The notes under the pieces: generated by a model
What the model was told of the DNA's origin: nothing
The model's database searches: none
What the model saw: the letters and a program-made list of their open reading frames with translations, nothing else
From: Eumeta japonica
Lineage: Eukaryota; Arthropoda; Insecta; Lepidoptera; Psychidae
NCBI GenBank assembly: GCA_005406025.1
Contig: BGZK01002068.1
Span: 17,842-81,841 of the forward strand
DNA: 64,000 nucleotides
Direction: 5' to 3'
Position numbers and translations under genes: made by a program
Part shown: piece after piece, positions 11,562 through 23,290 of the stretch
How positions within the stretch are numbered: the first letter of the stretch is position 1
Layout of the letters: each line of letters opens with the position of its first letter

Positions 11562-12535
11562 TTAGGATTTTCGGGAATATTTAGCGTCAGGTACATCCCT
11601 TTTGAGTGTCCAACAATAGTCAGCTAACATGTTCGGACTCCACTTGCCTTGATACCTTTTTTCCATGTTGGATATGTCCTGATGAACCGCTCACCGTGTT
11701 CATCGCTAACGGCTCCCAAGTTTTGAGGAAAAAAATCCAAATGCGAGTGTAAAAAGTGAATTTTGAGCGACATATTGCATCCCATGTCCTTGTAAGCCAC
11801 TAAGAGGTTGTTAACTAACTCTTCATAGTTTTCGGCCCTGTGGCTTCCAAGAAAATTACGAACAACATTTCGAAAACATGTCCATGCGGATTTTCAATCG
11901 GATTAAGTTTTTGTTCAAACTCTTCATCAGCCAGTAGGTTTCTTATTTGTGGCCCTACAAAGATTCCTTCTTTTATTTTGGCATCACTGATGTTTGGGAA
12001 TTTTTTTTTCGGATACACTTTCTTCGGTCACGTCATCCATGTTTACTGGACGTTGAGGAACAGGTAAATTATCACTGTGTGGGATAGGTCTTTGAGCAGA
12101 TTGTAGATTTGGATAGTTCACAGAGTTCCTAGATTTGTGATTAATACCTTTTATAGAAGTTTGGCAGAAATAACAATCTGATACATGGTCTTTCGGTTCG
12201 GCCCATATCATTGGAACTGCAACGGCATATGACGAGATCCTTTAGCCCATGATGTTAATAAAGTGACACACTGTACAGCAAATACTAGGAGTCCAGGTTT
12301 TGTTCAAATTTCGCACCGGAAAACCAAAATAATTTAAATAATAGTTTTGAACTAATGGTGTCAAACTACGACGTTGACGTTTAACAGTAAGTTGACCGCA
12401 AATATAACAGAAGTTATCAGGATGGTTTACACACTCTCGGCATCTTAGTATGATATATAACACTAATCTCAAGAAAAAAACTGTTTTAATTTCAATATTT
12501 TTCGTTAATTTATACGGAAACACGTCGGTAAGCAA
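11562..12535 (-). pseudogene. broken, internally deleted member of an uncharacterised multicopy family
   Basis: Read on the minus strand, the N-terminal part has a cysteine-rich, zinc-finger-like pattern (CREC, CYIC, then CC..C) followed by MIWAEPKDHVSDCYFC and a Pro-rich linker. The C-terminal part contains FPNISDAKIKEGIFVGPQIR, CNMSLKIHFLHSHLDFFP, GAVSDEHGERF and KWSPNMLADYCWTLKRD, ending at TAA (11562-11564). I recognise these blocks from predicted proteins of unknown function that are highly repeated in some arthropods and cnidarians. Breaks: two frameshifts near 12200-12250, a junction near 12020 where the middle of the protein is missing, and a one-base loss near 11686 after GERF. It cannot make the full product. 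No function is known to me. Confidence 0.75.
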
Positions 12536-12568
12536 AATTCGCGTAATCGAGTAAGTCGATGTTTTATG

Positions 12569-12587
12569 AAAACTGAGGGTGATTGAA
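12569..12587 (-). repeat. right terminal inverted repeat of the 11.5-12.6 kb element
   Basis: 19 bp, partner of 11457-11475. It lies about 35 bp upstream of the first recognisable reading frame of the remnant. Confidence 0.5.
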
Positions 12588-12729
12588 CAAAACTAAGTAT
12601 GAGGTTTATACGCGGGTAGGTAGTAGTGTTTGAAAATATGACTTGATTTCGTTTACAAATTTACTGTTTATCAGTGTAATCGATGATATTTATTCGGATG
12701 TTTTCTGGTATCTAGTGATTATAATATTA

Positions 12730-13010
12730 TGATACGCTATCATAATACCTGTAAGATACGTGTTTAGAAATATAAATAGAAATCGCCAAAAGTATCCGAT
12801 ATCCAGCTCTGAGGCCTGGCTTTTTTAACACGATTTTATTAGCTTCACCTGTATGTATGTAGGTATGTATGTTTGTAACCGACTCCTTTGGACTTTGATT
12901 TTGATCCACTTCAAATGGTCAGATTTCATTTAAACTTTGTAGATTTATCAAGGACTGATGGCAATGCAATTTCCTATTTTGAAAAATAAAGTTTTGTAAA
13001 ATTTTAATAT
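12730..13010. repeat. dispersed repeat with TGTATG-rich head
   Basis: A short GTATGTATG-rich stretch (12850-12872) is followed by AACCGACTCCTTTGG and a block (CACTTCAAATGGTCAG and on) of the type found scattered in lepidopteran genomes. No second copy of the main block was seen in this window, so the call rests on general knowledge. Confidence 0.35.
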
Positions 13011-14410
13011 ATGAAATTTGTAAAATTTGGAAATGAAACTTTAAAAAGAAGTTTAGTTACGTAAAGCATTAAAAAATTAGCAATTTTAAAAGTTTTTTGC
13101 TAAAGGAAAAAATAATAAATTTGAGAAAAAATCGAAATTTTGAAATTTCATAAAAAATACGAATGATGTATTGCGCAGGTATTACGCTCTCCGATCCTTC
13201 CTTCTTCTCCGCCGCGTTCCTATTTTAGTCATTGCGACCCTTTCGTGACGAACTTCACAGCTGCAAAGTTTCGTGGGTTGTACTGTAATAGTGACGCGTT
13301 AGATCAAATGGAAAGGAAAGATATAAACTTAAATTGGGGTGCTCGATACATCAATTCTCAATAATATTCGATCGGTACGATAGTCCAAAAATGTACTAAA
13401 TATATGGCACAAAACGCTCTAAGCTTTATTCACAATAACACTAATATTTTTTGTTCGTTATTTTATTCCTATGTTAAGAACTTTTTTTACTTTTTGGTTC
13501 GATTTATTACTAAAGCGTGTTTTTTAGTTTTTTAAACTACATTTTTTATTTAACTCTTACAAAAATACATATAAATGTAATGGTGAATTTGCTTTTTTTT
13601 CTTTGGTTTTATTTTTGTTCTCGTTTTACTGGCTTAACTATTAAATCGAATTATATATTTTTTTCCAAATGGGTAGCCTATATTATTCAGATGAACATGG
13701 AATAACTTAATGTATATCACGACGCTTCTCAAAAGTCATTTTGGAAATTTCTACTAATCAAGTAAATATTCGTAACTTTGTAATCGCTACAACGAAATAA
13801 CAAATGGTACAGTAAACGCGGAAAATACATTATATGTATTTCAAAGCGAAATACGAAGTACAGTCACGCGTTTTGCACACAACGCCAACTGCCCACTAAC
13901 TGTAATACTATAAATAATGGACGAGTTGTTGATATGCTCTAATCTGATATAGAGGTAAAAACATAGGCAAAAACGAAACGTCGTGGCATATAAGTACAAA
14001 AATTATTTATATATTCGGGGAATAATTCGACTTTGTGAAGAGTATTTGTCGTTTAATTATTTTTTAATATTATAGATAAACGCATTAGTTTTCAATTGAT
14101 ATATGCTATTTAATGAATCGTTAATATACGTTATATGGTATACCTGATATTGCATCAAAGATCGTCTTCCGTCAAACAAACTTTTAAACCTTTAGTAACG
14201 TGTTTTGTAAAACCTTTAGTAAAGTCAGCGTGCTTTAATGTTCAATTTCGATAATAAAATACGACTCTAATCGCGACTGTGTGCTGTATTTAGGACCGTT
14301 TACGCACGGAGTTAGATTCGAATTTCACTCAAATGTGTAATTTTATACGTCGCAGAAACTAAAAAAGATATTAAAAATTTTAAAAAGATATATTTTTATT
14401 TTATTTTAAG
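13011..14410. other. AT-rich DNA before the CYP306A1 coding exon
   Basis: No coding signal. It ends in a T-rich tract and TTTTAAG, a likely splice acceptor at 14410 for the exon carrying the CYP306A1 start codon. Confidence 0.45.
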
Positions 14411-14416
14411 CACAAC

Positions 14417-17400
14417 ATGGATCTGATTTTACTGTGGCTAATAACCTTGGTCCTCGGATACTGGATATTCAAGAAATTCAAAGAATGGCAAAGCTTACCA
14501 CCGGGCCCCTGGGGGGTGCCCGTTTTAGGTTATTTGCCATTTTTGAACGCCAAGCTTCCGCATCTGAGTCTGACCGAACTGTCGAAAACGTACGGGTCTA
14601 TATACAGTGTCCAAATGGGCAACGTTTTTACGGTGGTACTGACAGATCACAGACTCGTCAGAGAAGCGTTCAGCAAAGAAACGTTTTCTGGACGGGCGCC
14701 TTTGTTTCTGACCCACGGGATAATGAACGGTAAAGGTGAGGACTTCGTTTCTACTTACGTAAGTATTTAAGTCACTGTAACGTCATTTATTAGCCTATTT
14801 TCGGTTTTGCAGGAATCATATGCGCCGAAGGACCACTGTGGAAGGATCAAAGGAAACTCCTCACTACTTGGTTAAAAAGTTTCGGTATGAGCAAGCACAG
14901 CGCCTCCCGTGAGAGCCTCGAGAAACGGATCGCCGTCGGCGCGACCGAACTGCTGCAGGTGATCGAGCGCACATTTCATTCGTAGACGAATCGCATCGAT
15001 CGTTTTCTTTTTTTTTTCACAAACAACTCGTCGAAATCGTTCGTGCGCTTTGCATTTTCGAATACGAGTCTAATCTTTTTTTTTCCGTGACCGGGTCGTT
15101 CAGAACATAAAATATTATAGATACCGCACTCGGAATATCGTTAAAAATATTCGATCGTAACGCACCGAAGGCCGCGTCCGAAAGTCGCGGCCGGCGACAC
15201 GGGATACGCGCGCGGCTCCCTTCGACATTCTCTCGTTTCGCCACGTAAACAAAACTTAATCGCCAAGGTGCCCCGCCGGCCGCGGACAATACGAGATGGT
15301 TAACAGCCGCAAAAACCCGACCACGCGAACGATGTGTCCAAAGTGACCTTTCCGGTGTCACTGACAAATGTTGCAGCCCGTCCGGCCGTGCGCCGCGCGG
15401 TGCGGCGCTTTATCGCGCCGCCGGTCCGTCGGATTTCGTCGACTCATTCGTTTTAATGTACGGCATTGTAAAAACTCGCATCTTGCATGTTGAACCGCTT
15501 CATTTTGCCGCTATTAGCGGGGAATAACGCGGGTGCGTTTATTTATTTTTTGCCTATTCGACAGACGTACGACAACAAAAAAGAAAGAAAAAGATACGAA
15601 AAAGATCTAATTCCTTCTTTACGGTACGAACATAACGACGTGCAATCGCGTCGTTCCCATCGAACGTCGTAATATTGTTATTGCGCGTGCATCCTATGCG
15701 GAACCCTCTGCATCTGCCCTTCGATCCTTAAAGGATCTGAAACGTCAAATGTCAAAACTGCAAAAGAACGCCCTATTCTTATATACTTCACGCGGCGGTG
15801 CGAGGCGAAGTGACATGCAGTGAAATGAAATGAAATGATATCTTATGTTATGCTCTGTCTATCTTTTTGCAGCTGTCTTATTATCTGTACACTTAGACGT
15901 ATAAGAGACTGTTAAGTAAAATTTCAAAAAGTTGTATTTTTATAGTTAAAAAAAAATGCTTTCAGTTTCAAACTAAGTAAGTTATACTAAAAATACAGTT
16001 TCGTTACCAAAATTATAACCAAAGTAATTAATTTCGAAGGTGTGTTATGTTTGGTATAATGGTTTTGTAGTGTCACTAATTACCAAATCAAAAATAAACC
16101 TTTGCTTATTAGGTACTTCGCATATGATTTATGTAATTATTAGTGTACTCTTTATATCTGACGTAACATGTTGTATTAAACTCAAACGCTAGATTATTAG
16201 CAGTAGTTTTAGTGGTTGTGGTAATAGTTTAAGACTTTCTTTATTTATATAATAACGTGTGTTTTGCTAGGACGTGGAGACAGCACATAAATCAGGGAAG
16301 CCCATAGATCTTAGTAATATGATCACTAATTCCATCGGGCATGTCATAAACGAAATTATATTCGGATTCAAATTTCCATCTGAAGACAAGACTTGGTTTT
16401 GGCTAAGGCAAATACAAGAAGAAGGATGCCATGAAATGGGAGTGGCGGGAGCTGTTAATTTTCTGCCCTTCGTGAGGTAGATACATGTCTATTTATTATA
16501 TTTTATCTGCCTAATTGCCGCAAGTAATTATTCATTAAATTATTTACTCTTTTCAGATTTTTCTCTAGGACGCTGCAAAAAACTATCAAAGTGATAGTGA
16601 GAGGTCAAGCGCAGACGCACCGGTTATACGCCAGCATAGTAGCGCGTCGTCGTAAGATGTTGAACCTGTCGCAGCCCGAGGGCAGCGAGTGCGCGGCGCA
16701 CGCGCCCGCGGCCGGCCCGCTCGAGTGCGTCAAGTACAGCAAGCACGCGGCCACGCTCGAGAAACACTACTTTGACCCTGAAATCCTGAAGCCCACCGAC
16801 GGCGATTGTATATTAGACAACTTCCTCTCGGAACAAAAGAGGAGGTTCGAGGCCAAAGAAGAATCGGCGCGTTTCGTCACGGACGAGCAAATGCTTTATT
16901 TTCTGGCGGATATGTTCGGAGCCGGCCTCGACACCAGCGCCGTGTCGCTCGCCTGGTTCTTGCTGTACATGGCGTTGCATCCCGACGAACAGGTTAGGCC
17001 TTTGTCTCTGCCGGCGCCGGATGTACGATTTCCTTTATTTATTAGATTGGTTAAAGGTCGATTTGCTCGACGTTACAATGGCTTGCTTTTTTTTTCGTTC
17101 AAGACAATCGTCCGACTAGAGATCGATCGCTTCTAATGAATTGGGAACGTCTTGTGCGTGCTGACGTGCAAATTAAGCTTCGCGAATCATACCTAATAAT
17201 GATCGAGGAGACGCATTTGCCAAATTGTATCGAACTTCTCGATTTTTAGGAATCGATACGGAATGAAATTCAAACGGTGTACCCTGAAGAAGAACCAGTA
17301 GACTGCGAACGGCTTCCGCGCCTAATGGCCGCCGTCTGCGAGACCCAACGGATTCGCTCGATCGTGCCCCTCGGTGTACCGCACGGCTGTCTTCAGGTAA

Positions 17401-20400
17401 ACATGACATTTGAGTGTTTCGCTTTTAATTTAAAGTGACCATCAATAATGAGATTGCTAAATCGCATCAATGGTTCAAGTAAATTTCCCTCTGAAATACA
17501 AGTTTTGGAACCCGTAATTTTACTTAAAAATTATCATTTTCCGTTTTTGCCATTATGATTTTCAACGGATTTGGGGTGGTTAAAAGCTAACAGATGATAG
17601 TTACAAATTCAGAAAATCATAACGAGCTGAAAAATCGAACTTTTTATAGCATTTTCGAAGGACACATAAACTTGCAAGCTACCAGAGAGTAGGTGGTCAT
17701 TGCCGCTCATAGACACTCACAATCCCATAGAACGTAGTAAGAAGAATGCGTTGCAGGCAAATTAAATCAAAAATATCTTGATTTCGTAGGTAATAAAAAT
17801 TACACTTGAAATGCGTCATAAACAACTGTTTTGACATTAAAATTACCACCCATTCCAAATCCTGATTCACCATGAGAAGAATGGGCTAGAAACTAAAGGT
17901 TTGCTCTTTTTTACTCATCGATACAAAATATTGAATAATCAACAATTTAGTACAACACTTAATAATAATATAAAGCAACCTGATAGCCGAGCAGTTCAAT
18001 CCCATGGGGTTTTTTCATTAACATATTCAGACACGGTATAATAGTCCTTGCCATATAATTATTTTAACGAAACTCTTAAATTCATAAAATGGCAAATTGT
18101 GAATTTCAGCTGGGATCTTATGACAAAAGCGCACACATTGACCCTTAAACGGTTTATTAACTTTACTTAGACGGGTTTTATGAGCAGAAAAGTCGTTCTT
18201 ATGTCTAGAGTTAATGTTATAGATGTCGCTCCTTTTTTGGAACGATTTTATATGTTTTTTCACATATACCAGATTTTCATATATGTATTGTGATGCTAAA
18301 AGTTAAAACATTAATTTCCTTAAATTTTTCTCTAAGATATGCCATTGGTCTCAAATCATAAACAGCACGAATAGCTCGCTTTATAACACGAAAATTGTGT
18401 TAATATCGGCTGAGTGACCCCATAGCAAAATAGGTCATGAGACTATGAAAAAAACTGAAATAAATTAGTCTCGCGATGCTTTCATCTATAAGTCGCTGAT
18501 TTTTTTTCACTGCATATTCTGCAGAGCTAAGCCTTTTCGCCAAACTGGTAATGTGAGAATTCCAATGCAAATTAGCATCGAAAGTGAGACCAAGGAATAA
18601 GGTCGTGTCCACATTATCCAGTATCTCGTTACCCACTATCACGTATCCCATTACGTTGTCGTTGACCGGTTTAGCTTTAGTCAAAGAAAATTGAACAAGT
18701 TTTGTTTTCCTCTCATTGAAAAGAAGATTATTAATACTAAACCATTCAACTACTTCAGAGATAGTACTGTTTACTTCGTCAAAAAGCGTCGTTTTTGACG
18801 GTGTTGGTTAGTTGGTTGTTGCCTATCAATATTAGAAAGTAAAGAAGCAAACAGTACAATTCCATGCCCATCTTTAACAAGATATGGTAGATAATTAATG
18901 TAAACTAGGAATAGAAATGGTCCAAGAATTGAACCCTGCCGTACACCCATATGGACTGTAGATCCCGACCACCTCTCACCATTAACACCAACTCTTTGAA
19001 TTTCACCTCTTAAATAAGACTCTAGAAGTGCAAGTGATCGACCCGTGACACCATAATGATATAGTTTCCTGATCAATGTGTCGTGATGAACGCAATCATA
19101 AGCCTTAGACAAATCATAAAAGACATTGATTGCGTCCCGTGAATCCTTCCAGGCATCAAAAATCTGTTGAATAAGCTCCACAGCGGCTTCAGTTGTTGAG
19201 CGACCCTTTGTGAATCCACATTGTTTAACGTTCATTGAGTTTTTATTATAAAAATAATGTAAGAATTGACTTAAAATAAGTTTTTCAAAAATACTGAGTG
19301 TCGATAGTATTGATATCGTTAGAAGTTAGAAGGATCAGATATACTACTGGATTTAAATAATGGAACTACTTTACTTTGCTTCTTTAGGTCAGGAAACATA
19401 AGGCTATTATTAAAAACCACTACTAAGCATATATAAATGCAATTTATTATTGAATCTATTATTTTTACGGAAAGGGCACCAAGATTAGTTCTTTTCATTT
19501 TTATACGATACATTTGAATGGCATTGTAATAACGGCATTATAGTTGACATGAGTAAATTCAAACACATTGTCACAAGTATCAACATTTCGCTTTAACAGA
19601 GATTCAGCGGAAGTAGGTGATGATTTTAGTGATTGTGTAGTTGAAATTGGAATGCTCGCAAAGAACTTTTCAAAAGCAAAAGCAATTTCTTTGTCTAAGT
19701 TTAAAATTTTATCATCAATTTTTAACTGAAATTCTGTGTGATGGTGTATGTGTTTTCCAGTTTCATAATTGATTATATTCTAAGTAGTTTTTATCGTATC
19801 GGTGCTATTTTTTATTTTATTACTGACAAACATAGATTTTGCAGTATTTAAGCGTGTATGTGCTACACCCTTAAATAACTTAGAATAATTTCTTACATAA
19901 TTGACAAAATTAACAGAATTGTTAAACGACTTGTTATACGACGAAAAGGGGAGCGGTCCACCGGAACTCTAACTCACGTCTGAATCCTGTGAGAGTGTGG
20001 TACTCTCACCGGTCTAGCCGGTCTGTTTTCGTACTGCAGCCAAGTTCACCACGGCACGAGTCCTAGTACTCTAAACTTATTTTATAAATTTCTGAGTAAA
20101 TATAAATAATTAAATGTAGATAATATATAACTATATTAATTTAGAAAATATAGAGGAAAAAAATAGTTTTTTTCCTTTGAATATTTTTTAATCGTATACA
20201 ATCAAACATATACGCGATACTCGAAATGGTCAAGCACATAAAGAGGAATTGAGAATTTTTAGCTTACCCGGTGTACGACAGTGTACGTACGAGCTAAGCG
20301 AACACCGTCCGCACATGCAGGTGGCCAGTCAACCTCTGTTTTCAGGACACCCAGCTCGCTGGCTACCGCATCCCCCGGGGCGCCATGGTGGTGGCGCTGC

Positions 20401-23197
20401 AGTGGGCGCTGCACATGGACCCGCACGTGTGGCCCGAGCCCGACCGGTTTCGACCGAGCCGTTTCCTCGCGCCCGACGGCAGCTTACTCAAGCCGCAAGA
20501 ATTTATACCCTTTCAGACAGGTAGTACTTGAGATCGAATCAGTTTTAATAATTTTACTTGTAACTTTACAGTTAATGGCTGTGTCGACAATGATGATTTT
20601 TTTTGTAGGTTTTTAAGATAGATAATTTTTATTCGGATCCGGTGGAAAATTTTGTGCTTAATTGGCAACTTACGTTTTGAATTATTTAATGTGAGGTATG
20701 GTTACGGTTTTGTATTTTTGTCTTATCGACATGAAGAACGTGAAGTTTTTTGCTTGTAAAAGGCTGGCGTTTATATTAAGAAGACTAATACATTAATATC
20801 AATAAAACGAATGGTTTAAACAACATGAATATCATTTACAATAAGAGAAAATGTGTCATTTTCTACAGTTAAAATTTGAAAAAGTACAAAAAAAAGTTAA
20901 ACAGGTAATGATATTTTCCCCGACTCGTTCACATATTATAGATCTACATATTTATTTCTTATTTAGGGTTATTAAACACAATGAGTAAAGTTTCAATTAA
21001 GAAAAATCGATTAAACGACGGCTTATTACTGTAAAATATTTGCTTCATCACAAAATTGAAGACTGTAACATATAAAAGTTGTAATATTAACAATCTCACT
21101 TTTTATTTTGTTTTCTTACCAGAGGCAAATCTGATCGCATTTTATTTTGATTACGATACGCGCGCTCGTGCGAAAAAATGGCGATCGGCATGAGACGGCT
21201 CCCGTTTGCAAGTTTCAAAGTTCATTAGTATGTATCGAAACTAAAAAAATCCTGTTTACGCAGTGATTTCCCAAGAAGTCGCCGTCTGCGTCTGTGGCGA
21301 TTACTATGCCATTAACCCGCACGTGAATGACATTCGAAAGATAATGACTGAATATTAATTTAAAAGTGACCAAAAAATTTTCTACTTTATTGTTATTATC
21401 ATTGCGTTGTCCCATTCATTTTATATATACAAATGTATATTGAAATTTATCATTGTTAAGAAGTCAATTTCTTACTTAATTTAATGCGTACGATACTTGC
21501 TTATTCTTCTGTATCACAATTAAAGTTTATTTTTTTTTTTGTAATTAAAAATGGATATTTTGATTAGTTTGGGTAATATTTGTTATGAAGTAATTGAAAG
21601 CAGAGTAAATGTGAAAAAAAAATTAATGGGGCCTTAATTGTTAGTACTAAAAATAAAAAGTTTTTGCGAGAAACGCATTTAAATATCCAGAGTATTATTA
21701 CATATAATTCTATCAAGGGTTCGAAAATTGAAACGAGACGTAGAAAAGCAAAAGGTGTATATTCAAAATTACAGAGTGACAATAGATCGCTACAGAATTA
21801 GTTTAATTCTTATTGTTGATCGCACTTAACTTGTGAACGCACTAATCGCAGAAATAAAATTCAACTCCTACTTTACTATTTTTATTTACCGAATGGCGGT
21901 CTAGAATTTTCTTGGAATATAAACAGCTCGTTAAATCACACAAACAATACGTAAAAATGTCATGTTTGTCTTAATTAAACAAGATTTGTTGTCTTTCAAA
22001 ATTCCACCCACACAAATAATTTCATTTAAAAATAAAATGTAAACACACATCAAAAGCACCGACAGAAGCAAAGGCAGGGCACGCAGGGTGGTTTGTTTAC
22101 GCTACTGATATTTTTCATAGGGGAATAGTTTTGTAGTTCTATATTTAGCTTGCAATCGCAGTTCGCAACATTACACAGAGTCGATGATTTTTTTCTTTCA
22201 CATATGGCAGTGAAAGTTTGGTGTGACAGAAGAAACATGAAAACTCAAGTAGTGTAGTGGAAACGCTATTTTTATGTAGTAGGTATGAATTCTCCTTGAA
22301 ATAATATTAAAATAGTGATGTGAGAAAATGGTATGGTTTGAAAGAACCCGTAGTGACTAGAGTAGAATCTAGTGGAATAATAAGGTGATGATCTGTGATC
22401 TCTGCCTATTATTTCCTTGAGAAGTACGTGTAATAAATGTCGTTTAAACATGGACTTAATTTACGTAATGCTATTTCTGTTATGTAATTGAGAATGCGTA
22501 ACTTTATGATTACGTATATTAAACCAAAGTCGGTCGATACGATTTTAGGAAAAAATATCATCGTCGCAAAAAAAAAACAAAATATTAAAAACCGTCGAAT
22601 TTTCACTTATAGTATATTTGTTTGTAGGGGCCTATCTTTTAATTAAATTATTTCTTATTTTTCAATGAGCGTATACCTCTATCAATTTACGTATCTAATA
22701 AGTGAATAGACAGTGATTTAGAATACCACAACATGGAAAACAATTACGTCATTGGAATACGTAAATGAATGTTAAATATTTAACGCGAGGATGATATTGT
22801 TTAACAGATATTCCATCGAAACAACATTTTTTTTATAATGCAATGGACTTCTCCGTCTAATGGGTTATCGAAGAAGCTAAATTTAAATATAAACAATGAT
22901 AAATGAATTATAGACATTCAGAATTACCGCTGCATTTCTGTATGTATGACGGCTCTTAAGTTTTTCTTTGCAAATCTCGTAAACATATAGTTTAACGTAC
23001 ATCTACGTTTTCCAGGCAAGCGCATGTGTCCCGGCGACGAGCTGTCGCGTATGGTGTCGTGCGGAGTGCTGACGAGGCTCCTTCGTGGTTGGCGAGTCCG
23101 ACTCGCCGGAGATGCCCCGTCCGCCGAAGACTTACTCGGCACTGTGGGTGTGACTCTCGCGCCGCCCAAAGTACTATACCATTGCGAGAAGATATGA
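14417..23197 (+). CDS. CYP306A1: CYP306A1 (phantom), ecdysteroid 25-hydroxylase, seven coding exons
   Basis: Microsomal P450 of the Halloween set. In known insects it hydroxylates carbon 25 of the ketodiol ecdysone precursor to the ketotriol in the prothoracic gland. Coding exons read here: 14417-14735, 14813-14958, 16271-16476, 16557-16992, 17250-17396, 20346-20520, 23016-23197; all have GT-AG borders, keep frame and give 536 residues. Visible motifs: N-terminal membrane helix (3-19), PPGP hinge (28-31), C-helix WKDQRK, I-helix AGLDTS (346-351), K-helix ETQR (400-403), PDRF (450-453), and haem loop FQTGKRMCPG with the ligand Cys at 481. The last intron splits the Gly codon of the haem loop. 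The C-helix region (KDQRKLL, SFGMSKHS) and TNSIGHVINEIIFG are what I recognise as CYP306A1. All key residues are present and no stop interrupts the frame, so the gene looks functional. An Ala-rich linker (AAHAPAAGP) lies in exon 4. ATG context CACAACATGG is good. Intron 5 contains an antisense retrotransposon. Confidence 0.95.
14959..16270 (+). other. CYP306A1 intron 2 with a CpG-rich patch
   Basis: Intron between exons 2 and 3 (donor CAG|GTGATC, acceptor TTGCTAG|GAC). Its 15120-15440 part is strikingly CpG-rich for an intron in AT-rich DNA and includes one nuclear-receptor-type half-site (TGACCT, 15344-15349). It may be an intronic regulatory element. A 116-codon minus-strand ORF there (15017-15367) has no recognisable domain. 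Confidence 0.4.
17646..17745. repeat. left half of the split dispersed repeat
   Basis: Resembles 4255-4325: CATTTTCGAAGG, GCAAGCTACCAGAGAG and TAGGTGGTCATTGCCGC. It lies in CYP306A1 intron 5, next to the 3' end of the retrotransposon. Confidence 0.5.
17996..19930 (-). mobile_element. 5'-truncated non-LTR retrotransposon (jockey/CR1-like), antisense in CYP306A1 intron 5
   Basis: Minus-strand remains of ORF2, read from high to low coordinates. Linker before RT (about 19930-19530, with a stop). RT start region (VVPLFKSSSISDPSNF, 19361-19319). RT core (CGFTKGRSTTEA, then FYDLSKAYDCVHHD and GVRQGSILGPFLFLVYI; 19235-18771). Thumb (FLGLTFDANLHWNSHI; 18684-18400). C-terminal tail (RLSKVNKPF and KIPAEIHNLP; 18263-17996). 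No endonuclease domain is seen, as expected after 5' truncation. The frame is broken several times. Where the RT catalytic motif should read FADDT the sequence goes LFA then SLLSN, so three residues including both aspartates are missing. Confidence 0.88.
19940..20055. repeat. right half of the split dispersed repeat
   Basis: Shares GAGAGTGTGGTA, CACCGG and TTCACCACGG with 4495-4550. Together with 17646-17745 it flanks the retrotransposon, suggesting that the retrotransposon jumped into an older repeat. Confidence 0.4.
20521..23015 (+). other. CYP306A1 intron 6
   Basis: About 2.5 kb, AT-rich, donor ACAG|GTAGTA and acceptor TTTTCCAG|GC. I see no coding or mobile element in it. It interrupts the codon for the first Gly of the haem-binding loop. 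Confidence 0.7.
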
Positions 23198-23284
23198 TTA
23201 TGGTTTATAGAACTGGATCATGCGTTTCATTTGTAGAGCATTATTTAGATAGCAGTAACCCTTTTCAAGCTAATTATTAATATA

Positions 23285-23290
23285 AATAAA
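23285..23290 (+). other. poly(A) signal of CYP306A1
   Basis: AATAAA 88 bases after the CYP306A1 stop codon, in an AT-rich 3' UTR. Confidence 0.6.

Larger units (their letters stand above)
11457..12587 (-). mobile_element. putative TIR element carrying an uncharacterised protein family
   Basis: The pseudogene at 11562-12535 is bracketed by inverted repeats: TTCGATCACCCTCAATTTT at 11457-11475 and its near reverse complement at 12569-12587, 17 of 19 bases matching. TTAG and CTAA lie five bases outside each arm, also inverted. The repeats sit just beyond the two ends of the coding remnant, and the copy is internally deleted with both ends kept. Both points fit a decayed DNA transposon. No clear target-site duplication is visible, so the true ends are uncertain. 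It would lie in the proposed 5' UTR intron of CYP306A1. Confidence 0.5.

Noticed and set aside
15017..15367. 116-codon minus-strand ORF in CYP306A1 intron 2
   Set aside because: Caused by the CpG-rich patch; no domain, no plausible splice context.
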